Origin: Flavobacteriaceae bacterium
GTDB lineage: Bacteria > Bacteroidota > Bacteroidia > Flavobacteriales > Flavobacteriaceae
Length of the DNA: 64,000 bases
Reading direction: 5' to 3'
NCBI GenBank assembly: GCA_014238425.1
Contig: JABABD010000020.1
Location: 81,536-145,535 of the forward strand
Under the pieces are notes generated by a model. That model was not told where the DNA came from. It ran no database searches and saw only the letters and a program-made list of their open reading frames with translations. The position numbers were made by a program, and so were the translations under genes. Shown here one piece after another: positions 42,822 to 50,994 of this stretch (the first letter of the stretch is position 1; each line of letters begins with the position of its first letter).

Positions 42822-43950
42822 ATGGTTGGTGCTGCTTGAAAGATTTTATCTTAACATTTGAGACCAATGGCTTAATAAAATGATTTGGAATGGTTCTTTT
42901 ATGTCTGAAATAGCACATCAAATCTTCTGGTTTTGCACCAAGCGTACTTTTTATTTCTGAAGCCGTTCTACCAAGATTAATTCTTTTGGATGTATGTTCA
43001 ATTCCCAATCTCACATAATCATTCAGGATTCTTGGATAAATAGCATGCTCTTTATTTAATGAATAATCTAAACCTATAAAATGCGCATCGAGATTATCTT
43101 GATTCACCATGGCTGATAAAAAACCAACTAATCTATCTTCAAAAAAATACCCTTTAACTATAAATTTGTCATGATACACAGCTTTTAAATTTGTATAAGT
43201 GTTAAGATTTAAAATCTGAGCGTTAAAATTTGCATTCGCTATGGTGTTTTCATAAAGTTGTTGGAGTTCGTCTTTATGCTTAGCTACATCTTCATCTGTA
43301 AAACGCTTAGCCATCAAGGTTTTGCTCTTGGAATCCGCTTTATTGGCTTTTACTCGGTATTTAGATTTAAGTGCATTTTTATAATCTTCAAAAGAGGTCC
43401 ATTCGGGTTGTAATGTAATAATCATATTCGGCTCAACTTGCATGGCGGCATAGTTAAAGTTTTTTAGTTTATCCGTTATGTAAAGTGAATCTTCTTTAAA
43501 GTCTTTTACAAAAATTGCATGTAGTCGTTTAGTCGATTTCGACAATTCTTTAACCGCTTTAGCAATAGCCTCAAAGGTTTTTAGTTTATCCGCTCCATGT
43601 TGTAGAAATGTCCCATACTCACCGCTCAAAAAGATATTACCAACAAATAGGATTCGAATTTTGTTATCGCAGAATAATCGATTAACAATCTTCTTTAACC
43701 AACCTGAAATCTTGATATTCTTTGTAATTGTTTTAACACTAATAGAAACTAACTGTGTATTTGCAAATGCTACAGGTCTATCTTCATCAAAAACAATTAT
43801 ATATTTAAACAAAATATCTTGATTTGCGGTTTCAAAAGCCTTGAGAAACTCGGGCGTATAGTATATATTATCGCAGCAACCTAGAGCATCCCAATGATGG
43901 GAATCTATATTGTCAATAGAATCATAAAAAGAAGCCTTCAAACTATTCAA
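42814..43950 (-). CDS. GNAT / FemAB-like acyltransferase
   Basis: The 378-residue protein shows an N-terminal GNAT-like half (DALGCCDNIYYTPEFLKAFE, then a VFDEDRPVAFANTQLV strand) and a second half with KSKYRVKANKADSKSK and FFEDRLVGFLSAMVNQDNLDAHFIG. This double-GNAT look is shared with FemAB-type peptidoglycan and lipid II aminoacyltransferases. The acceptor is unknown. It overlaps the EamA transporter upstream by 4 bases, suggesting one operon. Confidence 0.72.
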   Translation of the reverse strand: MNSLKASFYDSIDNIDSHHWDALGCCDNIYYTPEFLKAFETANQDILFKYIIVFDEDRPVAFANTQLVSISVKTITKNIKISGWLKKIVNRLFCDNKIRILFVGNIFLSGEYGTFLQHGADKLKTFEAIAKAVKELSKSTKRLHAIFVKDFKEDSLYITDKLKNFNYAAMQVEPNMIITLQPEWTSFEDYKNALKSKYRVKANKADSKSKTLMAKRFTDEDVAKHKDELQQLYENTIANANFNAQILNLNTYTNLKAVYHDKFIVKGYFFEDRLVGFLSAMVNQDNLDAHFIGLDYSLNKEHAIYPRILNDYVRLGIEHTSKRINLGRTASEIKSTLGAKPEDLMCYFRHKRTIPNHFIKPLVSNVKIKSFKQHQPFK

Positions 43951-44843
43951 GTTGTGGTTTTTTGTGAATTAAGCGACACTAAGTAAACTCCAGCAAAAAT
44001 AAGTAATGCTGCCGCTATTTTTACTATCCCCATGGAATCACTACCCATTAATATGGCAAATATACCTGCTATTACAGGCTGAATATAAATAAAGGTTCCA
44101 ACGGTTGTTGCTTTTAGCTTTGTCAAGGCTAAAGGGTTCAGGATATAAGTCGCAAAAGTGGCTCCTATTATTACAAAAGCAACCGAAAAAGATACGTATG
44201 GTGTAAAACTTTGCCAATCCACTGCTTTAAATTCACTAAAACCAAAAGGCGTGACTAATATCAATCCGAACAAGAATAACCATTTAATAAATGTAAATGG
44301 ATGATACTTAACGGTCAATTTCTTTATTATAATAATATAAATACTATAAGAAATAGCGTTTATGAAAATGAACAAATTCCCTAATGGTACGTTATCTCCT
44401 ATCCTAGTGGATTTACCATAAATTGTTAATATCAAAGCACCGCATAGTCCTAAAATAACTCCTATGACTTTTGGGCGTGTAATTTTTTCTTTGAGAAAAA
44501 AAGATGAAAGAATCAGAATTATTATTGGTATAGTTGTTACTATTACAGACGCATGTATAGGCGTCGTATACTCCAACCCTTTAAGAAACAATAACATATT
44601 AATAACAACCCCAAAAACAGCAGCATAAAAAAACTTTAGATAATCTTTCTTGTCTATTTTTTCAGTTTTGAAAAACAGCCCAAAAAGCCAAAATAATATG
44701 GTTGCTCCTAGTACTCTAGCAAGTACAAACCCAAAAGGCTTAATATAGCCTTCGTTCATTACGAATTTGGCAAAAGTGTAATTTAAAGCGTAAAGCAATT
44801 GTACAGTAAACAGCGCTATAAGCGCAAAAGTTCTGCTATTCAT
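43947..44843 (-). CDS. EamA / DMT superfamily transporter
   Basis: The 298-residue integral membrane protein has ten predicted spans in two EamA repeats (first about 5-140, second about 150-290). Internal signatures are YTTPIHASVIVTTIPIIILI and the second-repeat KATTVGTFIYIQPVIAGIFA. These transporters export or import small metabolites; the substrate is unknown. It overlaps both neighbours on the same strand by a few bases, which indicates a tight three-gene operon with the ArsC-like and FemAB-like genes. Confidence 0.87.
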   Translation of the reverse strand: MNSRTFALIALFTVQLLYALNYTFAKFVMNEGYIKPFGFVLARVLGATILFWLFGLFFKTEKIDKKDYLKFFYAAVFGVVINMLLFLKGLEYTTPIHASVIVTTIPIIILILSSFFLKEKITRPKVIGVILGLCGALILTIYGKSTRIGDNVPLGNLFIFINAISYSIYIIIIKKLTVKYHPFTFIKWLFLFGLILVTPFGFSEFKAVDWQSFTPYVSFSVAFVIIGATFATYILNPLALTKLKATTVGTFIYIQPVIAGIFAILMGSDSMGIVKIAAALLIFAGVYLVSLNSQKTTT

Positions 44844-45189
44844 TGAGGGCTAATTTTACGGCTTCAATAGTTGATTTACTATTTCCAATAAAAATTGAAT
44901 TTTCATAGATAATAACCGGACGACTCAAGAATGTATAATGTTCAAGAATAAATGCCTTATAATCTTCTTCTTTTAAGTCTTCATTTTTTAAATTGCGCTC
45001 TTTGTATAACTTTGCTCGCTTACTAAACAAAGATTCATAACTACCCGACAAACGCTCCATTTCTTCTAGTTGTTTTACTGTAATTGGCTGTGTTTTTATG
45101 TCCTGAAGTTTAAAATCTGATCCAATACTCAACTCCTTTAAAATTCTGATACATGTACTACAGGTCTTGAGGTAATATATTTTCTTCAT
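44836..45189 (-). CDS. ArsC/Spx family thioredoxin-fold protein
   Basis: The 117-residue protein has the ArsC-family fold with a CSTC redox pair (Cys10, Cys13) right after the first strand and the conserved FLSRPVIIYENSIFIGNS near the C-terminus. Members include arsenate reductases and Spx regulators. The CxxC and the absence of arsenic-resistance genes nearby make arsenate reduction unproven. It is the first gene of a three-gene operon. Confidence 0.82.
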   Translation of the reverse strand: MKKIYYLKTCSTCIRILKELSIGSDFKLQDIKTQPITVKQLEEMERLSGSYESLFSKRAKLYKERNLKNEDLKEEDYKAFILEHYTFLSRPVIIYENSIFIGNSKSTIEAVKLALNE

Positions 45190-45250
45190 ATAACAAAGTA
45201 AGTCTATTTAAGACTAAAATAATTACATTTACTGTGAAAATCATTAACAC

Positions 45251-46495
45251 ATGGATTACTATTCTATTGTCACAATCTTAATTGTTTTATCAGCAATTTT
45301 TGGTTATATAAATGTTCGCTTTTTAAAACTTCCGATTACTATTGGGTTAATGGTAATCACAATTCTTTTTACACTAATCATACTCGGTATCAGTTATTTT
45401 GATGATACGCTTTTAATGAGGGAGCGCAAGTTGATTTCTCAAATAGATTTCAAGACCGTTCTGTTGGATATCATGCTATCATTCTTATTGTTTGCTGGAG
45501 CGCTACACACAAATTTCGAGCAACTTAAAATACAACGTTGGCCTATATTGGTGTTTGCAACTTTAGGTGTTTTAGTATCTACATTTTTGGTTGGGATCAT
45601 TATGTATTTTGTATTACAGCTTGTCGGTTTGCCCGTTGAATTTATTTATTGCTTGCTCTTTGGCGCATTGATTTCGCCAACAGATCCCATTGCTGTTTTG
45701 GGTATATTGAAGCAAGCAGGAGCACCAAAAAAATTGGAAACAAAAATCGTTGGCGAATCCTTGTTTAATGATGGTGTAGGCGTTGTTGTATTCTTGACCA
45801 TATATGCAATAGCTAGAGATGGTGGTGACGTGTCTGTTTCACATATCGCAGAAATGTTTGCTATTGAAGTCCTTGGTGGAATTGTTCTAGGACTGCTTTT
45901 AGGTTGGATTACGTATCGTCTTATGAAATCTATAGACGATTATGATGTTGAGGTCATTATTACCATCGCTGCAGTAATGGGTGGTACACTTTTAGCACAA
46001 CAACTCCATACTTCTGCTCCACTAGCTATGGTGGCTTGCGGATTGATGGTAGGTAACGACACCATAAGAAATACAGCCATGAGTGAAATAACTGAAACCT
46101 ATGTTGATAAATTCTGGGAATTAGTAGATGTATTATTAAACACATTATTGTTTGTATTAATCGGGATGGAGATATTGATGCTTACGTTTGATGGACAATA
46201 CATTTTAGCGGGAATTATTGCAATTCCTATAGTTCTAGCGTGTAGATATATCTCCCTTTGGGGACCCATAAAGTTCTTTCAAAAAAAATTAGATTTTGTT
46301 CCAAAAACTAATCTCATTATGACTTGGGGAGGCTTGCGTGGCGGTATCTCAATTGCATTGGCTTTAAGCCTCACGCCACAAATGCACAGTGAATTGTTCT
46401 TGGTCATCACGTATATCATTGTGGCATTTTCTATCATCGGTCAAGGATTGACAGTAGGACCTTTGATAAGACGATTAGCAAAGGATGCGGACTAG
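45251..46495 (+). CDS. CPA1-type Na+/H+ antiporter
   Basis: The 414-residue protein has about 12 membrane spans. The ion-binding region is recognisable as ALISPTDPIAVLGILK and KIVGESLFNDGVGVVVF, the family's paired motifs, followed by LLAQQLHTSAPLAMVACGL and the late MTWGGLRGGISIALALSL. It exchanges Na+ (or K+) for H+, as would be useful in a marine habitat. It is monocistronic and overlaps the convergent DUF3298 gene by 4 bases. Confidence 0.92.
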   Translation: MDYYSIVTILIVLSAIFGYINVRFLKLPITIGLMVITILFTLIILGISYFDDTLLMRERKLISQIDFKTVLLDIMLSFLLFAGALHTNFEQLKIQRWPILVFATLGVLVSTFLVGIIMYFVLQLVGLPVEFIYCLLFGALISPTDPIAVLGILKQAGAPKKLETKIVGESLFNDGVGVVVFLTIYAIARDGGDVSVSHIAEMFAIEVLGGIVLGLLLGWITYRLMKSIDDYDVEVIITIAAVMGGTLLAQQLHTSAPLAMVACGLMVGNDTIRNTAMSEITETYVDKFWELVDVLLNTLLFVLIGMEILMLTFDGQYILAGIIAIPIVLACRYISLWGPIKFFQKKLDFVPKTNLIMTWGGLRGGISIALALSLTPQMHSELFLVITYIIVAFSIIGQGLTVGPLIRRLAKDAD

Positions 46496-47205
46496 TGAAC
46501 TTTTAAGAATTCATTAACCTCTTCAAAGGGGATTGTGAACTCAATCATTCTGCTATCAAAGGTGCTTAATTCAGAGTTATTGTATAAAATAATGACGCCA
46601 TCTTCACTAAATCCGAAAGAACCGGGAAGTTCAAGCTCACTAAGAAAATCATAAGAACCTACGTCTTCCATTTCTTCTATTTCCTTTTTGAAATACTTTT
46701 CTACTATTGCTTTAAAATTATTTGAACTACTTAATAAATTCTCTTTCCGATAAGTCTTTCCACTTGAAGGGTTAAAATTCAAAAAAGAAATAACACTATT
46801 ACCATGAGCGCCACCAGTATTAGTATAACTATTAATAGCCACAGAAATTATTTCAGATGATTGATAGGTTACCTCACCATCGATAAAGACTTCCCAAGGT
46901 GGAGATGCCTCAGAAAACTCTTTCGAGAATTTGATATATTCTGAATCAAAAGCTTCAGAGGCTTCCTTTATTGAAGCTACCTGAATCGCATATTCCTCAT
47001 TACTTAATGTTTTTACCACAAAGCTTTCAATTGCATTATTCATTGTTCGAGCTACCTCAGGATTACCTTCAAATTTAGGAATGTTAACCTCGATAATAGC
47101 ATGCTCCTCTGAAGTGAAATTAGTTTCAGAAAAAGTTAACGGCTCTTCCTTTTTGCAAGAACTGACGGTTATAAAAACAAGAAGTAAAATTGTTATTTTT
47201 TTCAA
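46492..47205 (-). CDS. DUF3298/DUF4163 lipoprotein
   Basis: The 237-residue lipoprotein (lipobox VSSC) has an N-terminal DUF4163-like part and a C-terminal DUF3298 region with NTGGAHGNSVISFLNFNPSS and FGFSEDGVIILYNNSEL. Homologues include RsiV-like and PdaC-type extracytoplasmic domains. The exact role is unknown. Convergent with the antiporter. Confidence 0.82.
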   Translation of the reverse strand: MKKITILLLVFITVSSCKKEEPLTFSETNFTSEEHAIIEVNIPKFEGNPEVARTMNNAIESFVVKTLSNEEYAIQVASIKEASEAFDSEYIKFSKEFSEASPPWEVFIDGEVTYQSSEIISVAINSYTNTGGAHGNSVISFLNFNPSSGKTYRKENLLSSSNNFKAIVEKYFKKEIEEMEDVGSYDFLSELELPGSFGFSEDGVIILYNNSELSTFDSRMIEFTIPFEEVNEFLKVH

Positions 47206-47249
47206 AGCGTAAGAAAATCGTTAAACATAGACTAAAGGTATCGCATACA

Positions 47250-47280
47250 TTTGAATACAACGAATTATAAATTACTTTTG
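47250..47280 (+). promoter_or_regulatory. Promoter of the cystathionine gamma-synthase gene (full consensus)
   Basis: TTTG (47250-47253), a spacer of exactly 19 bases and TACTTTTG (47273-47280) match the Bacteroidota TTTG-N19-TAnnTTTG consensus in full. The expected transcript start is about 14 bases before the ATG. Confidence 0.75.
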
Positions 47281-47300
47281 TTATACTTAAAAACCGACAA

Positions 47301-48440
47301 ATGAAATTCAACACAAAAACAATACATGGAGGACAAGAACACGATCCAGCTTATGGTTCTGTCATGCCTCCTATATATCAAACATCTACCTATGCGCAAA
47401 GCACACCAGGTGGCCATAAAGGTTATGAGTACTCTAGAACTCACAATCCAACACGCAATGCTTTAGAAAACGCATTTGCGAGCATAGAGAACGGAGCATA
47501 CGGGCTTGCTTTTGGTTCTGGTCTTGCGGCTATCGATGCTGTTGTCAAACTATTACAACCAGGAGACGAAGTCATTTCTACCAACGATTTATATGGTGGC
47601 ACATATCGTTTATTTACAAAGATATTTGAAGGCTTTGGCATAAAATTTCATTTTATAGGCATGCAGAATGCTAATAACATAGAGTCTTATGTAAATGAAA
47701 ACACAAAACTCATTTGGGTAGAAACACCAACGAATCCAATGATGAATATTATTGATATAAAAGCTGTGAGTACTGTTGCTAAAAAACACAATGTATTATT
47801 AGCTGTAGACAATACATTTGCTACACCTTATTTACAAATCCCTTTAGATCTCGGCGCGGATATTGTCATGCATTCAGCTACAAAATATCTGGGAGGACAT
47901 AGCGATGTAGTGATGGGAGCTCTTATTGTTAAAGATAAAGAATTGGCAGATAAGTTATACTTTATTCAAAATGCAAGTGGGGCAGTTTGTGGTCCTCAAG
48001 ATAGTTTCTTAGTACTTAGAGGTATTAAAACATTACATATACGTATGCAACGCCATTGCGAAAATGGGAAAGCTGTTGCTGAATATCTTAAAAGTCATCC
48101 AAAAATTGAGAAAGTGTATTGGCCAGGATTTGAAGATCATCCAAATCACACTATAGCCAAAGAGCAAATGAGTGATTTTGGGGGCATGATTTCTTTTGTA
48201 ACCAAAGGCAATAATTATAATGACGCTGTAAAAATTGTTGAAAATCTAAAAATATTTACTTTGGCGGAATCTCTTGGCGGTGTAGAATCACTTTCAGGGC
48301 ATCCCGCAAGCATGACTCATGCGAGCATACCAAAAGAAGAACGCGAAAAAACAGGTGTTGTTGATTCGCTTATAAGGTTAAGTGTTGGAATTGAAGATAA
48401 AGATGATCTCATCGCCGACCTCAAACAAGCTATCGGATAA
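47301..48440 (+). CDS. metB: Cystathionine gamma-synthase / trans-sulfuration PLP enzyme
   Basis: The 379-residue protein belongs to the Cys/Met PLP family: AFGSGLAAIDAVVKLLQPGDE, the pocket VETPTNPMMNIIDI, the Asp of AVDNTFATP, and the Schiff-base lysine in HSATKYLGGHSD (Lys195). The SLGGVESLSGHPASMTHASI end is typical. It makes or cleaves cystathionine in methionine/cysteine interconversion; gamma-synthase and gamma-lyase cannot be separated with certainty by reading. It is monocistronic. Confidence 0.88.
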   Translation: MKFNTKTIHGGQEHDPAYGSVMPPIYQTSTYAQSTPGGHKGYEYSRTHNPTRNALENAFASIENGAYGLAFGSGLAAIDAVVKLLQPGDEVISTNDLYGGTYRLFTKIFEGFGIKFHFIGMQNANNIESYVNENTKLIWVETPTNPMMNIIDIKAVSTVAKKHNVLLAVDNTFATPYLQIPLDLGADIVMHSATKYLGGHSDVVMGALIVKDKELADKLYFIQNASGAVCGPQDSFLVLRGIKTLHIRMQRHCENGKAVAEYLKSHPKIEKVYWPGFEDHPNHTIAKEQMSDFGGMISFVTKGNNYNDAVKIVENLKIFTLAESLGGVESLSGHPASMTHASIPKEEREKTGVVDSLIRLSVGIEDKDDLIADLKQAIG

Positions 48441-48444
48441 TAAA

Positions 48445-48482
48445 AAAGATAAGAGCGGGTCAGTCAACTCGCTCTTATCTTT
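48445..48482. terminator. Bidirectional terminator after metB
   Basis: A perfect 13-bp stem AAAGATAAGAGCG (48445-48457) with CGCTCTTATCTTT (48470-48482) lies between metB and the convergent THC0290_0291 gene. The minus strand has a T run after it. Confidence 0.8.
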
Positions 48483-48515
48483 AACTAACTAATCAAATAA
48501 CGATTAATAGGAATA

Positions 48516-49292
48516 TTAATCTAGGTAATACACATAGCCAACGTTAAGCCATACTAGCCAATCGTTTGCTTTATCTTGTATGTTATCGTGGTTTAATCCA
48601 TCTGTCCAGTTTGAAAAATAATATTGCCATCTTAAATCTACTAAAAGATCCGAAAGAAGTGTTAATTTATATCTCGCTCCAACGCTGGCTACAACAGACC
48701 AGGTGTTTCCTGATTCAGTATTTAAACCACCATTTTGAAATTCATAAAATAAGTTATTCTCATCTTCAAGACCACCAGGCAAGGAAGACATAGCCTCTGG
48801 GCTATAGTAGGTAAACTGACCTCCAAGACTTGCATAAGGTGCAATTTTATATGCTCCAGCTGCAAAATCACGAATGCTTAATGGGAACCACTCTAATTGG
48901 GTTCCTATATTAAGATTATTTGTTTCACCACTCATTGCTCTCAACGTTTCTCCCCAAAATGACTGTTTCTCAGCCTCAGGGCCAAAATGGTTAAGTTTTG
49001 TTTTATTCCATGAAATCTCATTTCTTACCTTAAAGTGGTCGTTAAAGTAAGTATCGGTTGTATAACAATTACAATCCGCACGATATGAAAAGTTGATATA
49101 ATGAATAACGCCAATACCAATACCTGTATTTCCTTTGTTAGTATCCCAGTTTTTACGCTCTCCATAATCCGATTGAAAAGCGACAGGGCCAGCCACAATA
49201 CCGACTTCGTGAGAGAAACCAAATTGAGCTATACCCGAATGCACACAGGCAAAAAGACAGTATAAAACAAGTAAATGTTTTAATTTGAACAT
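48516..49292 (-). CDS. THC0290_0291 family protein (predicted outer-membrane beta barrel)
   Basis: The 258-residue protein has a signal peptide (ending SGIAQFG) and alternating beta strands with aromatic ends. It contains FGFSHEVGIVAGPVAFQSDY, an internal cysteine-rich segment (RADCNCYTTDTYFNDHFK) and a C-terminal strand ending in LVWLNVGYVYYLD, as expected for an outer-membrane barrel. The sequence matches what I recall of the flavobacterial THC0290_0291 family, whose function is unknown. Confidence 0.8.
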   Translation of the reverse strand: MFKLKHLLVLYCLFACVHSGIAQFGFSHEVGIVAGPVAFQSDYGERKNWDTNKGNTGIGIGVIHYINFSYRADCNCYTTDTYFNDHFKVRNEISWNKTKLNHFGPEAEKQSFWGETLRAMSGETNNLNIGTQLEWFPLSIRDFAAGAYKIAPYASLGGQFTYYSPEAMSSLPGGLEDENNLFYEFQNGGLNTESGNTWSVVASVGARYKLTLLSDLLVDLRWQYYFSNWTDGLNHDNIQDKANDWLVWLNVGYVYYLD

Positions 49293-49474
49293 AGTAGGTT
49301 AAATTTATATTGAGGGCTTTAACGTGAACAAATATATAAAAACTCGATAAACTAACAAATAAATACGATAAAATGCATCAATTAATTTTTTGAAAACTAA
49401 AAAACGGAAGCCTAGACCATCTTAAATATGATTACGAAATTCAAAAAAAAGAAGCATATTTTTTTAGGATAGTT

Positions 49475-49482
49475 TATATTTG
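49475..49482 (+). promoter_or_regulatory. Candidate -7 box of gdhA
   Basis: TATATTTG matches TAnnTTTG, 46 bases upstream of the start codon; no TTTG is seen 19 bases upstream. The remainder of 49293-49528 is AT-rich with no other feature. Confidence 0.45.
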
Positions 49483-49528
49483 TCGAACAAATCAAGTGTC
49501 AAATTATTAAATCACTAAATTTTATTGA

Positions 49529-50872
49529 ATGAAAGCAAAAATCGACACATTCATGGAAGAGGTAAAGACCCGAAATGGTCATGAGCCAGAATTTATTCAA
49601 GCAGTACAAGAAGTAGCCGAAACAGTTATTCCTTACATTGTGAAACACAAGATATATAATGGTAAAAACATTCTTTTAAGGATGGTTGAACCGGAGAGGC
49701 TAATCTCTTTTCGTGTTGCTTGGGTCGACGATTCTGGAGTGATCCATGTAAATCGCGGTTATCGTATACAAATGAACTCAGCTATTGGTCCATATAAAGG
49801 AGGGTTGCGTTTCCATCCAACGGTAAATGCAAGTATTCTCAAGTTCTTAGCTTTTGAGCAAGTATTCAAAAATAGTTTAACGACACTTCCAATGGGTGGT
49901 GGTAAAGGTGGTTCAGATTTTAATCCAAAAGGAAAATCTGACGACGAAGTAATGAGATTCTGTCACTCTTTTATGTTAGAATTAAACAGGCACATTGGGC
50001 CAAATACCGATGTTCCAGCCGGAGATATAGGCGTCGGAGCAAGAGAAATTGGTTTCCTTTTTGGCATGTACAAAAAAATAAGAAATGAGTTTACTGGAGT
50101 TCTTACAGGTAAAGGTCTTTCTTGGGGTGGTTCTAAAATAAGACCTGAAGCTACTGGTTATGGTACTGTTTATTTTGCTCAAAGTATGCTTAAAACTAAG
50201 AATGAAAATTTTGAAGGTAAAACAGTGGTTATCTCTGGTTCTGGCAATGTAGCACAATTTGCAACTGAAAAAGCAATTGCTCTTGGCGCAAATGTCGTTA
50301 CCTTATCCGATTCTGGTGGATATATATATGATAAAGACGGAATAGATTCAGAAAAACTGGCATTTATAATGGATCTTAAAAACAATAAGAGAGGTCGTAT
50401 TTCTGAATATGTTAAAACGTATACTTCTGCAGAGTTTCATGCTCGTAAAACACCATGGGGTGTAAAATGTGACGTCGCATTACCCTGCGCTACTCAAAAT
50501 GAACTTCATCAAGAAGATGCTAAAACCCTTTTAAATAATGGCTGCATCTGTGTTGCCGAAGGTGCAAACATGCCTTCAACAACAGATGCTGTTCATGAAT
50601 TTATTAAGGCCAAGATACTGTTCGCGCCAGGAAAAGCCTCAAATGCAGGAGGTGTTGCAACTTCAGGACTCGAAATGTCTCAGAACTCATTAAGAATAAG
50701 CTGGACAAGAAAAGAAGTAGATGCACGACTCAAAGATATTATGGAAGACATCCATCAATCTTGTATAGAATATGGTAAAGACGACGATGGATTTGTAGAT
50801 TATGTCAAAGGCGCTAATATCGCTGGATTTGTAAAAGTAGCAGATGCCATGCTCGCTCAAGGAGTTGTTTAA
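49529..50872 (+). CDS. gdhA: NADP-specific glutamate dehydrogenase
   Basis: The 447-residue protein carries the hexameric GDH signatures GPYKGGLRFHP, the catalytic-lysine loop PMGGGKGGSDF (121-131, Lys126), and DVPAGDIGVGAREIGF. A Rossmann domain follows with VVISGSGNVAQFA. The length of about 447 is that of the small hexameric (GDH4/NADP-type) class, which aminates 2-oxoglutarate for ammonia assimilation. It has a strong terminator and stands alone. Confidence 0.95.
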   Translation: MKAKIDTFMEEVKTRNGHEPEFIQAVQEVAETVIPYIVKHKIYNGKNILLRMVEPERLISFRVAWVDDSGVIHVNRGYRIQMNSAIGPYKGGLRFHPTVNASILKFLAFEQVFKNSLTTLPMGGGKGGSDFNPKGKSDDEVMRFCHSFMLELNRHIGPNTDVPAGDIGVGAREIGFLFGMYKKIRNEFTGVLTGKGLSWGGSKIRPEATGYGTVYFAQSMLKTKNENFEGKTVVISGSGNVAQFATEKAIALGANVVTLSDSGGYIYDKDGIDSEKLAFIMDLKNNKRGRISEYVKTYTSAEFHARKTPWGVKCDVALPCATQNELHQEDAKTLLNNGCICVAEGANMPSTTDAVHEFIKAKILFAPGKASNAGGVATSGLEMSQNSLRISWTRKEVDARLKDIMEDIHQSCIEYGKDDDGFVDYVKGANIAGFVKVADAMLAQGVV

Positions 50873-50896
50873 CTAAAACACCCTTTTAAATAAATT

Positions 50897-50935
50897 AAAG
50901 CCCTTACTTTTAATAATTGTAAGGGCTTTTTTTTA
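50897..50935 (+). terminator. Terminator after gdhA
   Basis: An 11-bp stem AAAGCCCTTAC (50897-50907) with GTAAGGGCTTT (50919-50929) is followed by TTTTTTA. Confidence 0.85.
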
Positions 50936-50994
50936 TTTTATATGATTTTTGGTTTAGTTTCGTTATATCTTTTATAAGCATTTTAAACAATACA

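Noticed and set aside
43947..45189. Arsenic-resistance operon
   Set aside because: The ArsC/Spx-like gene sits with an EamA transporter and a FemAB-like gene, but no ArsR or ArsB-type gene is present.
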